A stretch of 64,000 bases of DNA from Pseudomonas sp. Irchel 3E20 (GCF_900187645.1 NZ_FYEE01000003.1:370552-434551), one strand, 5' to 3'. Numbered from the stretch's first letter, positions 26,831-36,380 are shown. The notes: generated by a model not told the origin, from the letters alone. A program made the numbers and translations.

Positions 26831-27295
26831 ATGCGCAAGTCTGTTCTGCTGGTTGCTACCTTTTCCACCCTGGCGATGCTGCTCACCGGTTGCCAGTCGA
26901 GCCTGACCGGCGACTCCTATTCGCGCGATGAAGCACGCCGCGTGCAGTCGATCCGTCTGGGCACCATCGAATCCCTGCGCCCGGTCAAGATCGAAGGCAC
27001 CAAGACCCCTATCGGCGGTGCGGCAGGTGCAGTGATCGGCGGCGTTGGCGGTAGCGCCATCGGTGGCGGTCGCGGCAGCATTGTGGCCGCCGTGATCGGT
27101 GCCGTGGCCGGTGGCCTGCTGGGCTCGGCCACGGAAGAAGGCCTGACCCGCACCCAGGGCGTGGAAATCACCGTTCGCGAAGACGACGGCAGCATCCGCG
27201 CCTACGTGCAGCAGGTTCAGGAAAACGAGATTTTCCGCGTTGGCGAGCGGGTGCGTATCTCCACCGTGGGTGGCACCAGCCGCGTTTCCCACTGA
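26831..27295 (+). CDS. SlyB-like glycine-zipper outer-membrane lipoprotein
   Basis: The 154-residue protein has lipobox LTGC (Cys21), then a glycine-zipper 2TM segment (GGAAGAVIGGVGGSAIGGGRGS and IGAVAGGLLGSATEEG, about residues 62-103), and a C-terminal beta-rich domain (VEITVREDDGSIRAYVQQ, FRVGERVRIS). This is the SlyB/PCP family. SlyB is thought to form ring-like assemblies that protect outer-membrane proteins under envelope stress. A ribosome site GGAG lies 8 bases before the ATG. It is followed by a strong terminator. Confidence 0.88.
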   Translation: MRKSVLLVATFSTLAMLLTGCQSSLTGDSYSRDEARRVQSIRLGTIESLRPVKIEGTKTPIGGAAGAVIGGVGGSAIGGGRGSIVAAVIGAVAGGLLGSATEEGLTRTQGVEITVREDDGSIRAYVQQVQENEIFRVGERVRISTVGGTSRVSH

Positions 27296-27310
27296 CCACG
27301 GGCCGCAAAA

Positions 27311-27346
27311 ACAAAACCCCGATCAGGCGACTGATCGGGGTTTTGT
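27311..27346. terminator. Bidirectional terminator between the SlyB-like gene and nhaA
   Basis: CAAAACCCCGATCAG and CTGATCGGGGTTTTG form a perfect 15-bp stem around GCGA. It serves the convergent genes ending at 27295 and 27362. Confidence 0.93.
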
Positions 27347-27361
27347 GCTTTCAGGTTGGCG

Positions 27362-28549
27362 TTACTTGATAACGGCGCTGTTTTTGCCGCTGGCCATGGC
27401 GGTTACCGCGTAGCCCAGCAGGGCGGCGAGGATGGAGCCGGTGAGAATGCCCATGCGGTCCATGCCTGCGTATTCACTGGCCCCGGGGATAAAGGCCAGA
27501 GAGCCGACGAACAGGCTCATGGTGAAACCGATCCCGCACAGGATCGCCACGCCGAACACCTGGCCCCAGTTGGCGCCGGTGGGCAGGGCGGCGATGCCGA
27601 TCTTCACGCTCAGCCAGGTCAGGCCGAACACCCCGACTGTCTTGCCCAGCAGCAAGCCCGCGGCGATGCCCATGGGCACGTGGTGGGTGAAGCTCTCCAG
27701 GTTCACGCCCGCCAAGGACACGCCGGCGTTGGCGAAGGCGAACAGCGGCAGGATGCCGAAGGCGACCCACGGATGCAGCGCATGCTCCAGGCCCAGCAAT
27801 GGCGAGGGCTCGGCGTTTTTCGTGCGCAGCGGGATGCAGAAGGCCAGGGTCACGCCGGCCAGCGTCGCGTGTACGCCGCTCTTGAGTACGCAGACCCACA
27901 GGATCAGGCCGACGATCATGTACGGCCCGAGCTTGACCACCCCGAGGCGGTTCATTGCAATCAACGCCACCAGGCAGGCCGCGGCCAGCATCAGCGACAG
28001 GGTCGAGAGTTCGTGGGAGTAGAAAATCGCGATGACGATAATGGCGCCCAGGTCGTCGATGATCGCCAGGGTCATCAGGAACAGCTTGAGGGACACCGGC
28101 ACTCGCTTGCCCAGCAGCGCCAGCACGCCCAGGGCGAAGGCGATGTCGGTGGCCATGGGGATCGCCCAGCCGCCGAGCGCCGCCGGGTTGTCCTTGTTGA
28201 GGAACCAGTAGATCAGCGCCGGCACCACCATGCCGCCAATGGCGGCTGCGCCGGGCAGCACCACTTGCGAGGGTTTGGACAGGTGGCCTTCCAGCAGCTC
28301 GCGTTTGACCTCCAGGCCAATGAGCAGGAAGAACAGGGCCATCAGGCCATCGTTGATCCATAGCAGCAGGGGCTTGGCGATTTGCAAGGCGCCGACCTGG
28401 GCGACCACGGGGGTCTCCAGCAGGCCGTTGTACAGCCACGACAGCGGTGAGTTGTTGATAATCAGAGCCAGGGCTGCAGCGGCGATCAATAACAGACCGC
28501 TGGCAGCTTCCAACTGAAAGAAACGCGTGAAAGTGCTACGCAGAGGCAA
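27362..28549 (-). CDS. nhaA: Na+/H+ antiporter NhaA
   Basis: This 395-residue inner-membrane antiporter has about 12 hydrophobic segments. The paired aspartates of the ion-binding site are in [10 protein letters not shown] (D165, D166), and the preceding conserved aspartate is in [10 protein letters not shown] (D135). It exports sodium or lithium in exchange for two protons and helps with alkaline and salt stress. Length is normal for NhaA. It reads alone, ending at a shared terminator, with a 265-base AT-rich region upstream shared with the Cds1-like gene. Confidence 0.96.
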   Translation of the reverse strand: MPLRSTFTRFFQLEAASGLLLIAAAALALIINNSPLSWLYNGLLETPVVAQVGALQIAKPLLLWINDGLMALFFLLIGLEVKRELLEGHLSKPSQVVLPGAAAIGGMVVPALIYWFLNKDNPAALGGWAIPMATDIAFALGVLALLGKRVPVSLKLFLMTLAIIDDLGAIIVIAIFYSHELSTLSLMLAAACLVALIAMNRLGVVKLGPYMIVGLILWVCVLKSGVHATLAGVTLAFCIPLRTKNAEPSPLLGLEHALHPWVAFGILPLFAFANAGVSLAGVNLESFTHHVPMGIAAGLLLGKTVGVFGLTWLSVKIGIAALPTGANWGQVFGVAILCGIGFTMSLFVGSLAFIPGASEYAGMDRMGILTGSILAALLGYAVTAMASGKNSAVIK

Positions 28550-28814
28550 GGTCGCTCTCCATTCTGGAATTCAAAAGGTGGCACACCCTAACCCGTACCG
28601 ATGGTTGTTAAAACAAAAGTTATATTCTTTTTTGTTATATGCGGACGGGGCAGTTGTGCCGCAGGGAGCCTAGCAGTTGCGGGGCGAATTGAGATGCAGC
28701 TGTACCTGTGCTTAATGTAGGAATATTCCTAATCTGTGTAGTCCTCATCAGCCAAGCGCTGTCAGTCACCTTCTAGCGCCCCCGTAAAGCGCTTGAGTTC
28801 ACCGAGAAAACACC

Positions 28815-29909
28815 ATGAACGACCCCCGGCAGTGGGCCCGTGAAGCCATTCGCATTATCGAGGCCGACTTCCAGCGTAGCGCCGACACTCACCTGATTCC
28901 GTTGCCGCTCCCCGGGTTTACGGGAATCGACCTGTATTTCAAGGACGAATCCAGCCACCCCACCGGCAGCCTCAAACATCGCCTGGCCCGCTCCCTGTTC
29001 CTGTATGCGCTGTGCAATGGCTGGCTCAAACCCGGCGCGCCGGTGATCGAGGCGTCCAGCGGTTCGACGGCGATTTCCGAGGCTTATTTCGCCCGTTTGC
29101 TGGGCTTGCCGTTTATTGCGGTGATGCCCGCCAGCACGTCCCAGGAAAAAATCGCGCAGATTGCCTTCTATGGCGGCCACAGTCATTTGGTCCAGGACCC
29201 TACGCAGATTTACGCCGAATCCGAGCGCTTGGCCCGCGAACACGATGGTCATTTCATCGATCAGTTCACCTACGCCGAGCGGGCGACGGACTGGCGGGCG
29301 AACAACAACATTGCCGAGTCGATCTTCCAGCAGATGCGTTTCGAGCGTTATCCGCTGCCCAGTTGGCTGATTTCCAGCCCCGGCACGGGCGGCACCACGG
29401 CCACCCTGGGGCGTTATGTGCGCTATCGCCAGCACTGCACCCGGGTGTTATGCGCCGACGCTGAACGCTCGGTTTTTTTCGACTATTACCAAAGCGGCGA
29501 CGCCAGCCTGCGCCTTGATTGCGGTTCGCGGATCGAGGGGATCGGCCGGCCACGGGTCGAGGCGTCTTTTCTGCCCAAGGTCATCGACGCCATGGTCAAG
29601 GTGCCGGATGCGTTGTCCCTGGCGGCCATGCATTACCTGGCCGAGCGCCTGGGCCGACGGGTCGGAGGGTCCAGCGGCACTAACCTGGTGGGCGCGTTGA
29701 TGGCCGCGCAGCAGATGGCGGCGGCGGGGGAGCAGGGTTCGATCGTGGCGATTCTGTGCGATGGCGGTGAGCGCTATGCCACCAGCTACTACGACCCACA
29801 ATGGCTCAAGGCCCAGGGCTATGAGTTGAGCGGGTTGATCGCTACCGTGGCGGCCAGCGTCGAGCAAGGCGCGCCGCTGCCCGAGAGCGTGCTGCGCGCC
29901 AATCTCTAA
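28815..29909 (+). CDS. PLP-dependent cysteine synthase-like enzyme (Cds1-type cysteine desulfhydrase)
   Basis: The 364-residue fold type II PLP enzyme has the internal aldimine lysine in TGSLKHRLA (K54), the substrate/cofactor loop in EASSGSTAISEAYF (residues about 76-89) and the phosphate-binding glycine loop in SSPGTGGTTAT. It resembles the Cds1 group, longer than CysK/CysM and with a different C-terminus, which releases H2S from cysteine; this is family knowledge and the activity here is inferred. No partner gene of sulphur metabolism is adjacent. Confidence 0.78.
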   Translation: MNDPRQWAREAIRIIEADFQRSADTHLIPLPLPGFTGIDLYFKDESSHPTGSLKHRLARSLFLYALCNGWLKPGAPVIEASSGSTAISEAYFARLLGLPFIAVMPASTSQEKIAQIAFYGGHSHLVQDPTQIYAESERLAREHDGHFIDQFTYAERATDWRANNNIAESIFQQMRFERYPLPSWLISSPGTGGTTATLGRYVRYRQHCTRVLCADAERSVFFDYYQSGDASLRLDCGSRIEGIGRPRVEASFLPKVIDAMVKVPDALSLAAMHYLAERLGRRVGGSSGTNLVGALMAAQQMAAAGEQGSIVAILCDGGERYATSYYDPQWLKAQGYELSGLIATVAASVEQGAPLPESVLRANL

Positions 29910-29911
29910 AC

Positions 29912-29998
29912 ACTGTGGGAGCGAGCGTGCCCGCGATGAGGCCTCAGCGCCTCGAGTGACTGGCACGCCGCTATCGCGAGCAGGCTCGCTCCCACAAG
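29912..29998. repeat. REP-type inverted pair downstream of the Cds1-like gene
   Basis: CTGTGGGAGCGAGC on the left and GCTCGCTCCCACAAGG on the right form an inverted pair enclosing about 60 bases with a GCCTCAGCGCC-type core. It sits between the convergent genes ending at 29909 and 30020 and could form a large hairpin in either transcript. Confidence 0.75.
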
Positions 29999-30019
29999 GG
30001 CTTGCATTGGCTGGGGGCT

Positions 30020-31633
30020 TTAGGCCTCCAGCCCCAGCATGTCCCGCGCCACGGCTTCGGCGATGCGGATGCCGTCCACGCCCGCCGACAGAATCCCGCC
30101 CGCGTACCCCGCGCCTTCGCCAGCCGGGAACAGGCCCTTGACGTTCAGGCTCTGCATCGACGCGTCGCGGGTGATGCGCAACGGCGATGAAGTGCGGGTC
30201 TCGATGCCGGTCAACACCGCGTCGTACAGCGAGTAGCCCTTGATCTGCTTCTCAAAGGCCGGCAAGGCTTCGCGGATGGCTTCGATGGCGAACGCCGGCA
30301 GGGCCTGCGCCAGGTCACCCAGGGCAACCCCCGGCTTATAGGACGGCTCGACGCTGCCCAGGGCCGTGGACGGTTTGCCGACGATAAAGTCGCCCACCAA
30401 TTGTGCCGGGGCTTCGTAGTTGCTGCCGCCGAGCACAAAGGCGTGGGATTCGAGGCGTTCCTGCAACTCGATGCCCGCCAGCGGGCCGCCGGGGAAATCC
30501 ACCTCCGGAGTGATACCGACCACTATGCCGGAGTTGGCGTTGCGCTCGTTACGCGAGTATTGGCTCATGCCGTTGGTCACCACCCGGTTCGGCTCGGAGG
30601 TGGCGGCGACCACGGTGCCACCGGGGCACATGCAGAAGCTGTAGACCGAGCGGCCGTTCTTGGCGTGGTGCACCAGTTTGTAGTCGGCGGCGCCCAGTTT
30701 CGGATGGCCGGCGTATTTGCCCAGGCGCGCGGCGTCGATCAGCGATTGCGGGTGCTCGATGCGAAAGCCCACGGAAAACGGCTTGGCTTCCATGTACACG
30801 CCACGGCCGTGGAGCATGCGGAAGGTGTCGCGGGCGCTGTGGCCCAGGGCCAGGATCACGTGCCGCGAGTGCAGTTGTTCGCCGCTGGCCAACTCGACGC
30901 CGGTCAACTGGCCGTCTTCGATCAGCACATCGGTGACGCGCTGCTGGAAGCGCACTTCACCGCCCAGGGCGATGATCTGTTGGCGCATGTTTTCCACCAC
31001 GCCGGTGAGGCGGAAGGTGCCGATGTGGGGCTTGCTGACGTAAAGGATTTCGTCCGGCGCGCCGGCCTTGACGAACTCGTGCAGGACTTTACGGCCGTGG
31101 TGCTTGGGGTCCTTGATCTGGCTGTAGAGCTTGCCATCGGAGAACGTCCCCGCGCCGCCCTCGCCAAACTGCACGTTGGATTCGGGGTTGAGCACGTTCT
31201 TGCGCCACAGGCCCCAGGTGTCCTTGGTACGCTGGCGCACTTCGGTGCCGCGTTCGAGGATGATCGGCTTGAAGCCCATTTGCGCCAGCAGCAGGCCGGC
31301 GAAAATCCCGCAGGGGCCGAAGCCCACCACAATCGGGCGCTCACTCAGGCCTGCCGGGGCCTGGCCGACCACTTTGTAGCTGATGTCCGGCGCCACGTTG
31401 ACGTTACGGTCATCGGCGAACTTGCGCAGCAGCGGTTCTTCATCGCGCACTTGCAGATCGACGGTGTAGATAAAGCACAGCTCGGACGACTTCTTGCGCG
31501 CATCGTAGCTGCGCTTGAACAGGGTGAAGTCGAGGAGGTCGTCACTGGCAATGCCCAGGCGCTGCACGATGGCAGGGCGCAGGTCTTCATCGGGATGGTC
31601 GATCGGCAGCTTGAGTTCGGTGATTCGTAACAT
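30020..31633 (-). CDS. FAD-dependent oxidoreductase of the COG2509 type
   Basis: The 537-residue protein begins with a small alpha/beta domain (residues about 1-85). A flavoprotein core follows, with IVVGFGPCGIFAGLLLAQMG near residue 90, a typical Rossmann GxGxxG-like FAD site, a conserved RRG-like basic motif (ERGTEVRQR), GGAGTFSDGKLY, and a C-terminal FAD closing motif (GLFPAGEGAGYAGGILSAGVDG). This matches an uncharacterised family of FAD dehydrogenases widely conserved in bacteria; the substrate is unknown. I chose the ATG at 31633 because the upstream in-frame extension has no similarity. Confidence 0.85.
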   Translation of the reverse strand: MLRITELKLPIDHPDEDLRPAIVQRLGIASDDLLDFTLFKRSYDARKKSSELCFIYTVDLQVRDEEPLLRKFADDRNVNVAPDISYKVVGQAPAGLSERPIVVGFGPCGIFAGLLLAQMGFKPIILERGTEVRQRTKDTWGLWRKNVLNPESNVQFGEGGAGTFSDGKLYSQIKDPKHHGRKVLHEFVKAGAPDEILYVSKPHIGTFRLTGVVENMRQQIIALGGEVRFQQRVTDVLIEDGQLTGVELASGEQLHSRHVILALGHSARDTFRMLHGRGVYMEAKPFSVGFRIEHPQSLIDAARLGKYAGHPKLGAADYKLVHHAKNGRSVYSFCMCPGGTVVAATSEPNRVVTNGMSQYSRNERNANSGIVVGITPEVDFPGGPLAGIELQERLESHAFVLGGSNYEAPAQLVGDFIVGKPSTALGSVEPSYKPGVALGDLAQALPAFAIEAIREALPAFEKQIKGYSLYDAVLTGIETRTSSPLRITRDASMQSLNVKGLFPAGEGAGYAGGILSAGVDGIRIAEAVARDMLGLEA

Positions 31634-31744
31634 GACAGTATCCGGTTCGCGAGGGCGCACAAACGCGCCAAAGGCGTTTCACAAACCGGCGATTATAGGC
31701 GCTAACGCCCCGTTGCCGGGAGGTTAAAACCGCAACCCGCCAAA

Positions 31745-32143
31745 TCAGCCGCTGCGCGCTCCGTCAAAATACCCGCAACCGCGCTGCACCTGGCCGTTGA
31801 TCCGCAGCTCGGCGCTCAAGGGCCGCACGGTTGAATCCCCTGCGTCGACACAGCGTTGCGGCGCGACCCACAGCTCGATGTGCTGGCCATTGGCGTCGCT
31901 GGTCAGGCTGAACCGCCCTTCACCGGCCTGTTCTTCCAGGTAAGGCAGCGCCAGGGGCGCCTGCCCGGCCCGTTCCAGCAGCAGGCCCTTGCCGTTGACC
32001 GTGACGCTCCACTGTGGCGCGTGGCCATTGGCGTGCAGGGTCTGGCCGGCGTTGGCGCTGGGGTCGGGTTGGCTTATCAGCCACGAACAACCGGAAAATA
32101 GCGGGAGCAGGGCAACAAACAGCAAGGAACGGGCGGCGCGCAT
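31745..32143 (-). CDS. Small lipoprotein of unknown function (COG3650-like)
   Basis: The 132-residue protein has a signal with lipobox FSGC (Cys19). The mature part is a beta-rich domain: WSVTVNGKGLLLERAG, an acidic turn, ELWVAPQRC near residues 95-103, and a C-terminal CGYFDGARSG; two Cys in the second half could pair. The arrangement resembles COG3650-type lipoproteins with a C-terminal beta fold. The start at 32143 follows GGAGACTCCCCG, a plausible ribosome site; a start 18 bases upstream is also possible. Confidence 0.7.
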   Translation of the reverse strand: MRAARSLLFVALLPLFSGCSWLISQPDPSANAGQTLHANGHAPQWSVTVNGKGLLLERAGQAPLALPYLEEQAGEGRFSLTSDANGQHIELWVAPQRCVDAGDSTVRPLSAELRINGQVQRGCGYFDGARSG

Positions 32144-32201
32144 CGGGGAGTCTCCAGACAAGTGCCGCCACGTTACTCAGGCTGATCCTTCATCACAAGG
32201 A

Positions 32202-32804
32202 CTAGTAGCCAACATGAAAGGTCTGGCCAGTTTGTAGGCCTTCGACGCTTTTTGCGTAGGCCAGTGCTACATCGGCAGCGGGAACGGGTTTGTAGCCTCG
32301 GAAGTACGGGGCATAGCTGCCCATGGCTTCGACCAACACATTGGGGCTCACCGAGTTGATGCGCAGGCCCCGGGGCAATTCGATGGCCGCTGCGCGCACG
32401 AAGCTGTCCAGGGCGCCGTTGACCAAGGCCGCCGAGGCGCCGCTGCGGATCGGATCCTGGCTGAGGATGCCGCTGGTGAACGTGAACGAGGCGCCGTCAT
32501 TGGCGAATTCGCGGCCGATCAGCAGCAGGTTGACCTGGCCCATCAGTTTGTCTTGCAGGCCCAGGGCGAAGCTTTGGCTGCTCATTTCGGCCAGCGGTGC
32601 GAAGGTCACGTTGCCGGCGGCGCATACCAGGGCATCGAACTTGCCGGTTTTTTCAAAGAGGGCACGGATCGAGGCGCTGTCGCTGATATCCACTTGGAAA
32701 TCGCCGCTGCTGCGGCCAATGCGGATGACTTCATGGCGTTGCGCGAGCTCTTTGTCGACCGCCGAACCGACAGTGCCATTGGCGCCAATCAATAGGATTT
32801 TCAT
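32202..32804 (-). CDS. Short-chain dehydrogenase/reductase
   Basis: The 200-residue protein has the NAD(P)-binding GANGTVGSA (residues 7-15) and the family CAAGNVT (about 61-67), equivalent to NNAG. The usual catalytic YxxxK is not present: after TSGILSQDPIRSGASAALVNGALDSFV the tyrosine is replaced, so this belongs to the divergent group that keeps a serine and an asparagine. The substrate is unknown. It is divergently transcribed from a LysR gene 105 bases away, an arrangement that usually means the LysR protein controls it. Confidence 0.85.
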   Translation of the reverse strand: MKILLIGANGTVGSAVDKELAQRHEVIRIGRSSGDFQVDISDSASIRALFEKTGKFDALVCAAGNVTFAPLAEMSSQSFALGLQDKLMGQVNLLLIGREFANDGASFTFTSGILSQDPIRSGASAALVNGALDSFVRAAAIELPRGLRINSVSPNVLVEAMGSYAPYFRGYKPVPAADVALAYAKSVEGLQTGQTFHVGY

Positions 32805-32909
32805 CGGGATGTTTCCTCATTGGAGTGAATGAGGCCTGAGTCTAGAGTGGTTTTTAATCGGGAAAAGCGCGCTAATAGGCAACCTTTGGTTTTTTATTGG
32901 AAACAGTCC

Positions 32910-33818
32910 ATGAGCGAAATGGATGACTTGGCGGCATTCGCCACCCTGATCGAGGCCGGTAGTTTCACCCTGGCGGCGCAGCGCCTGGGGTGCAGCAAGG
33001 GCCAGTTGTCCAAGCGCATCAGCCTGCTGGAGGCGCGTTTCGCGGTGGTGCTGGTGCAGCGCACCACCCGGCGCCTGAGCCTGACGGCGGCGGGCGCGGC
33101 GTTGCTGCCCCAGGCGCAGGCCCTGGTGGTGCAACTGGAGCGGGCACGCCAGGCCCTGGCACGGTTGAAGGATGATATGGCGGGGCCGATTCGGCTGACG
33201 GTGCCGGTGTCGTTGGGCGAGACGTTTTTCGATGGATTGCTGCTGGAGTTTTCCCGCCAGTACCCGCAGGTGCAGATCGAGTTGGAGCTCAACAATAGCT
33301 ACCGCGACCTGTCCCGCGAAGGGTTCGACCTGGCGATCCGCTCCCAGGTGGGCAACGACGAGCGACTGGTGGCCAGGCCCTTGCTGGCGTGGGAGGAAAT
33401 GACCTGCGCCAGCCCTGCTTACCTTGAGCAGTTCGGTGAGCCGCAGACTCCGGCAGCCTTGGCCGAGCACCGCTGCCTGCTCAATAGCCACTACAGCGGC
33501 CGCGAAGAGTGGTTGTACCACCAGCAACATGAACTGCTGCGGGTGCGGGTCAGCGGGCCGTTTGCCAGCAATCACTACAACCTGCTGAAAAAAGCGGCCC
33601 TGGTGGGGGCGGGAGTCGCTCGCCTGCCTTCTTATATGCTGCACAGCGAGCTGGCGGATGGGCGCTTGTGCTGGTTGCTGCGCGACTACCAGACCCGCCG
33701 CACGCCCATGTACCTGGTGCACCCCTATCAGGGCGGCCTGCCCCGGCGCACCCAGGTGCTGGCCGATTACTTGATTGGCTGGTTCAAGCGCAGTGGCGAG
33801 GCACTGGACCGGTTGTAG
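32910..33818 (+). CDS. LysR-family transcriptional regulator
   Basis: The 302-residue protein has an N-terminal winged helix-turn-helix ([35 protein letters not shown], residues about 9-45) and the linker helix, then a two-lobed effector domain ([27 protein letters not shown]). This is the CrgA-like branch. It faces the SDR gene across a 105-base shared promoter region and probably regulates it, binding an unknown ligand. The ATG at 32910 begins the conserved helix; an upstream ATG at 32829 would extend it by 27 residues. Its 3' end overlaps the convergent DoxX gene by 52 bases. Confidence 0.9.
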   Translation: MSEMDDLAAFATLIEAGSFTLAAQRLGCSKGQLSKRISLLEARFAVVLVQRTTRRLSLTAAGAALLPQAQALVVQLERARQALARLKDDMAGPIRLTVPVSLGETFFDGLLLEFSRQYPQVQIELELNNSYRDLSREGFDLAIRSQVGNDERLVARPLLAWEEMTCASPAYLEQFGEPQTPAALAEHRCLLNSHYSGREEWLYHQQHELLRVRVSGPFASNHYNLLKKAALVGAGVARLPSYMLHSELADGRLCWLLRDYQTRRTPMYLVHPYQGGLPRRTQVLADYLIGWFKRSGEALDRL

Positions 33819-34312
33819 CGCCGGGCGATGAGCGCGTCGAGGGCAATGGCGCCGGGGCCCCGGGCCATCAGGTAGAGCAGGACCGCGGCCCAGGTGCCGT
33901 GGGTGGCGTAGGCATCGGGATAGACGAAGAACTGGATGGTCAGGGTCATGGCCAACAGTGCCGCCGCCGAGAAGCGCGTGGCCAGGCCTAGCAGAATCAA
34001 CACCGGGAACACATGTTCGGCCACGGTGGCCAGGTAAGCCGCCCACTCTGGGGGAAGGAGCGGTAAGCGGTACTCGTGGCGAAACAGGAACAGGGTGGCG
34101 TCGGCCAACCGTGGCATGGCGAATTGGAACTGCCCGCTGACCAGATCGACGACCAGGCCTTCGACCTTGGTTTGCCCGGATTTCCAGAACACAGCGGCGA
34201 TGGAAAAGCGCGCGAGCAAGGCGATCAGGCTATGGGGGATTTTTTCCAGCAAGGCGATGCCGCGTTGCAGCAGGCAGGGCCGGGCATTGCAGGTGTTGGG
34301 GGGCGTGTTCAT
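33767..34312 (-). CDS. DoxX-family membrane protein of the bufferin cluster
   Basis: The 181-residue protein has four hydrophobic segments (about residues 25-45, 75-100, 105-125, 130-150) and matches the DoxX/TQO small-subunit-like family. DoxX genes often complete bufferin operons, where the protein is thought to support export or redox handling of the peptide in the inner membrane; the precise function is not known. Its ATG overlaps the stop of the upstream DUF2063 gene by four bases (ATGA), so it is translationally coupled. The 3' end overlaps the LysR gene by 52 bases on the opposite strand. Confidence 0.85.
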   Translation of the reverse strand: MNTPPNTCNARPCLLQRGIALLEKIPHSLIALLARFSIAAVFWKSGQTKVEGLVVDLVSGQFQFAMPRLADATLFLFRHEYRLPLLPPEWAAYLATVAEHVFPVLILLGLATRFSAAALLAMTLTIQFFVYPDAYATHGTWAAVLLYLMARGPGAIALDALIARRYNRSSASPLRLNQPIK

Positions 34313-35088
34313 GGCGAAACCCTCGGGGGGTGGTACAGCTCGGTGATGACGTTGTGGCCAATGAGCAAGGCGAGGCATTGGCTCAAGTCGAATTCGGGTG
34401 CGACGTTTTGGCCGCACGATGCGGCCCGGCCCAACGGCCAGCCACTTTGCAGGCCGCGGATGAAAGCGATTGAGCCTGGGTCTACGGCAAAGACTTCAAC
34501 GTGTTGACCGTTGCGCAATACCAGGGCGTTTTGCCCTTCCAGTAGATCTAGGCCTGGCAGCAGGCCCTGCGGCTGCTGATGCGCAGCCCAGATTGCAACC
34601 ACTGCGTAGCTGGAATTCAGGGTGCTGACCGAGGGATGCAGTTGAAGGTGCAACAGGTCTGGCGCTTGGCAATCGCTCAGCGCGGCACCTATCTGTTCGT
34701 GGAGCAGGGGCACCGCATCGGCGGCGTGATAGGCCTGTACCCGCAGCCGCTCCAGGCGCGCGATATCGGCGAGGTAAGGCACGCAGGAGGCGGGGCTGAA
34801 GCCTTCGATGAAGTGCGCCAGTTCATTGCCGTATTCAATCAGCCGGGGGTTGAGTGGTGGATGCTGGCTGATGAACTGGCGGGCCATGGCGCTGAAAAAC
34901 TCATCGCCCACCAGTTGCGCGACGACCGGGTAGTGGTCGGTGAGTGCACCGATCAACGATCGCAGCACATTGTTGCGGTAAACCGCGAAGCGGCTCGCCG
35001 GATCGGCACCGTTGCGGCAGAACAGGCCGGGGGGGCAGTTTTTTTGTGGGTCCAGCAGTGCTTCGGCAAATAGGGTGTGAGTGTTCAT
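34309..35088 (-). CDS. bufC: DUF2063 protein, bufferin partner BufC-like
   Basis: The 259-residue protein carries the DUF2063 domain in its N-terminal half ([32 protein letters not shown], about residues 33-64). This family partners with MNIO enzymes, as MbnC does with MbnB, and is thought to bind the precursor leader and deliver it to the oxidase. The ATG overlaps the stop of the DUF692 gene by four bases. Name and function follow the published bufferin and methanobactin systems; no experiment is implied for this strain. Confidence 0.85.
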   Translation of the reverse strand: MNTHTLFAEALLDPQKNCPPGLFCRNGADPASRFAVYRNNVLRSLIGALTDHYPVVAQLVGDEFFSAMARQFISQHPPLNPRLIEYGNELAHFIEGFSPASCVPYLADIARLERLRVQAYHAADAVPLLHEQIGAALSDCQAPDLLHLQLHPSVSTLNSSYAVVAIWAAHQQPQGLLPGLDLLEGQNALVLRNGQHVEVFAVDPGSIAFIRGLQSGWPLGRAASCGQNVAPEFDLSQCLALLIGHNVITELYHPPRVSP

Positions 35089-35972
35089 GGGCCAGCCTGC
35101 ATGACGTTGAGCAGCGCTTGCGCCTGGCGTGCCTCGGCGTGGAGCACGGCGAACGGTGGTACCCGGTTGTCCCGCTCGATCAGGGTGGCCACCGGGCCGC
35201 AGCGCTTGAGCACTTCGCGGTACAGCGCCCACACGGCGGCGTCGACAGGGGCGCCGTGGTCATCGATCAGCAGGCGTTCGCCCAGGCTGTCGGTGTCTTC
35301 GGCGAACCCGGCCAGGTGAATCTCGCCCACGGCCCACAATGGCAGTGCGTCGATATAGGCCAAGGGGTGGCGCTGGTGGTTGACGCTGCACACGTAGGCG
35401 TTGTTGAGGTCCAACAGCAAGCCACAGCCTGTGCGGTGCACCACTTCGCGGATAAACATCGCTTCATCCATGCTTGATTGGCGAAATTCCAGGTAGGTGG
35501 CCGGGTTTTCCAGGAGCATGGGGCGCTTGAGGGTGTTCTGCACCTGGTCGATGTGGTCGCAGACGCGGTGCAGGGTGGGTACGTCGTAGGCCAGGGGCAG
35601 TAGGTCGTTGAGAAACACCGGGCCATGGCTGGACCAGGCCAGGTGTTCGGAAAAGGCTTGGGGCTGATAGCGCTCGATCAATCCGGCCAGGCGCCCCAGA
35701 TGTTCTCCATCCAGCGCCCCCTGGGTGCCGATCGATAGGCCAACGCCATGTAGCGACAGCGGATAGTGTTCGCGGATCAACCCCAGGTAGTGATGAAAGG
35801 GCCCGCCGGCCACCATGTAGTTTTCGGCGTGCACCTCGAAGAAGCCGATGTCTGGTTTGGTCTCCAGGACATCGCGAAAGTGTTCGCTTTTAAGCCCCAA
35901 CCCGACACTGAGGGGCAGCTCGCCGTGGCGGGCCTGAGTGCGATGGCGCAGGGGCTGCGATGAGAGAGACAT
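35085..35972 (-). CDS. bufB: DUF692 MNIO enzyme, bufferin-modifying BufB-like
   Basis: The 295-residue TIM-barrel protein belongs to the multinuclear non-heme iron oxidative enzymes. Conserved ligand-containing motifs are visible: FFEVHAENY near residues 44-52, [11 protein letters not shown] near 72-82, FSEHLAW near 107-113, LLENP near 153-157, LLLDLNNAY near 175-183 and EIHLAGF near 197-203. In bufferin systems BufB oxidises peptide cysteines to thiooxazole-type heterocycles that help bind copper. I chose the ATG at 35972; a GTG nine bases upstream also fits. It overlaps bufC by four bases and follows bufA1 by 25 bases. Confidence 0.9.
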   Translation of the reverse strand: MSLSSQPLRHRTQARHGELPLSVGLGLKSEHFRDVLETKPDIGFFEVHAENYMVAGGPFHHYLGLIREHYPLSLHGVGLSIGTQGALDGEHLGRLAGLIERYQPQAFSEHLAWSSHGPVFLNDLLPLAYDVPTLHRVCDHIDQVQNTLKRPMLLENPATYLEFRQSSMDEAMFIREVVHRTGCGLLLDLNNAYVCSVNHQRHPLAYIDALPLWAVGEIHLAGFAEDTDSLGERLLIDDHGAPVDAAVWALYREVLKRCGPVATLIERDNRVPPFAVLHAEARQAQALLNVMQAGP

Positions 35973-35997
35973 GTTCAACACTCAGGCCGGGAAAGGA

Positions 35998-36294
35998 TCA
36001 GGACTTGGCGGTGAAGGCTTCGGTCTGGCCGAACCCGGTAGGCGAGGTGGGGCTGGCGGTTTTAACGCAGGTGCCGGTGGGGACCAGTTTCCAGGCGTCG
36101 GCCTGGTAGTCGGTTTTCGAGGAGCCGGCGCAACTGGTTCCGGCGCCAGCGGCGCAGTCGTTCTGGCCTTTGAGGGCGACACCGAAGCATTTCTCCATGT
36201 CATTGGCTGCTTGGGCGGTGGTGGGTAGGGCGGCGAGGCTCAATGCCGTGCCGAGGGCCAGGGCGAGGGTGGTGGCGGAGAGGGAAGAGGTCAT
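35998..36294 (-). CDS. bufA1: DUF2282 bufferin-type precursor peptide
   Basis: The 98-residue precursor has a signal peptide ending in AQA (residue 29) and a short mature part with four cysteines at positions 36, 47, 55 and 76. They lie in the family contexts EKCFGV, GQNDC, SCAG and GTC, which closely match the canonical DUF2282 pattern. In published bufferins these cysteines are modified by BufB, and the secreted product binds copper. A C-terminal extension of about 20 Thr/Pro/Ser-rich residues follows the last cysteine. It heads the cluster, ahead of bufB, bufC and doxX. The activity is inferred from the cluster and the Cys pattern. Confidence 0.88.
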   Translation of the reverse strand: MTSSLSATTLALALGTALSLAALPTTAQAANDMEKCFGVALKGQNDCAAGAGTSCAGSSKTDYQADAWKLVPTGTCVKTASPTSPTGFGQTEAFTAKS

Positions 36295-36315
36295 GGTGTT
36301 TCTCCAGAAGGTCGG

Positions 36316-36371
36316 GCAAGCGTGATTGCTTGCACATGCCTCTAGAGAAAAGCGGTGCGGGGATTGTTACA
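36316..36371 (-). promoter_or_regulatory. Candidate promoter and leader structure of the bufferin cluster
   Basis: Upstream of bufA1 on the minus strand lies TGTAAC (36366-36371), which resembles ECF-sigma -35 elements. A palindromic CTCTAGAG follows at 36340-36347, and GCAAGC/GCTTGC form an inverted repeat (36316-36333) just before the start codon. This is weak evidence for an ECF-type promoter and a leader hairpin. Confidence 0.3.
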
Positions 36372-36380
36372 GCGCAAGAA

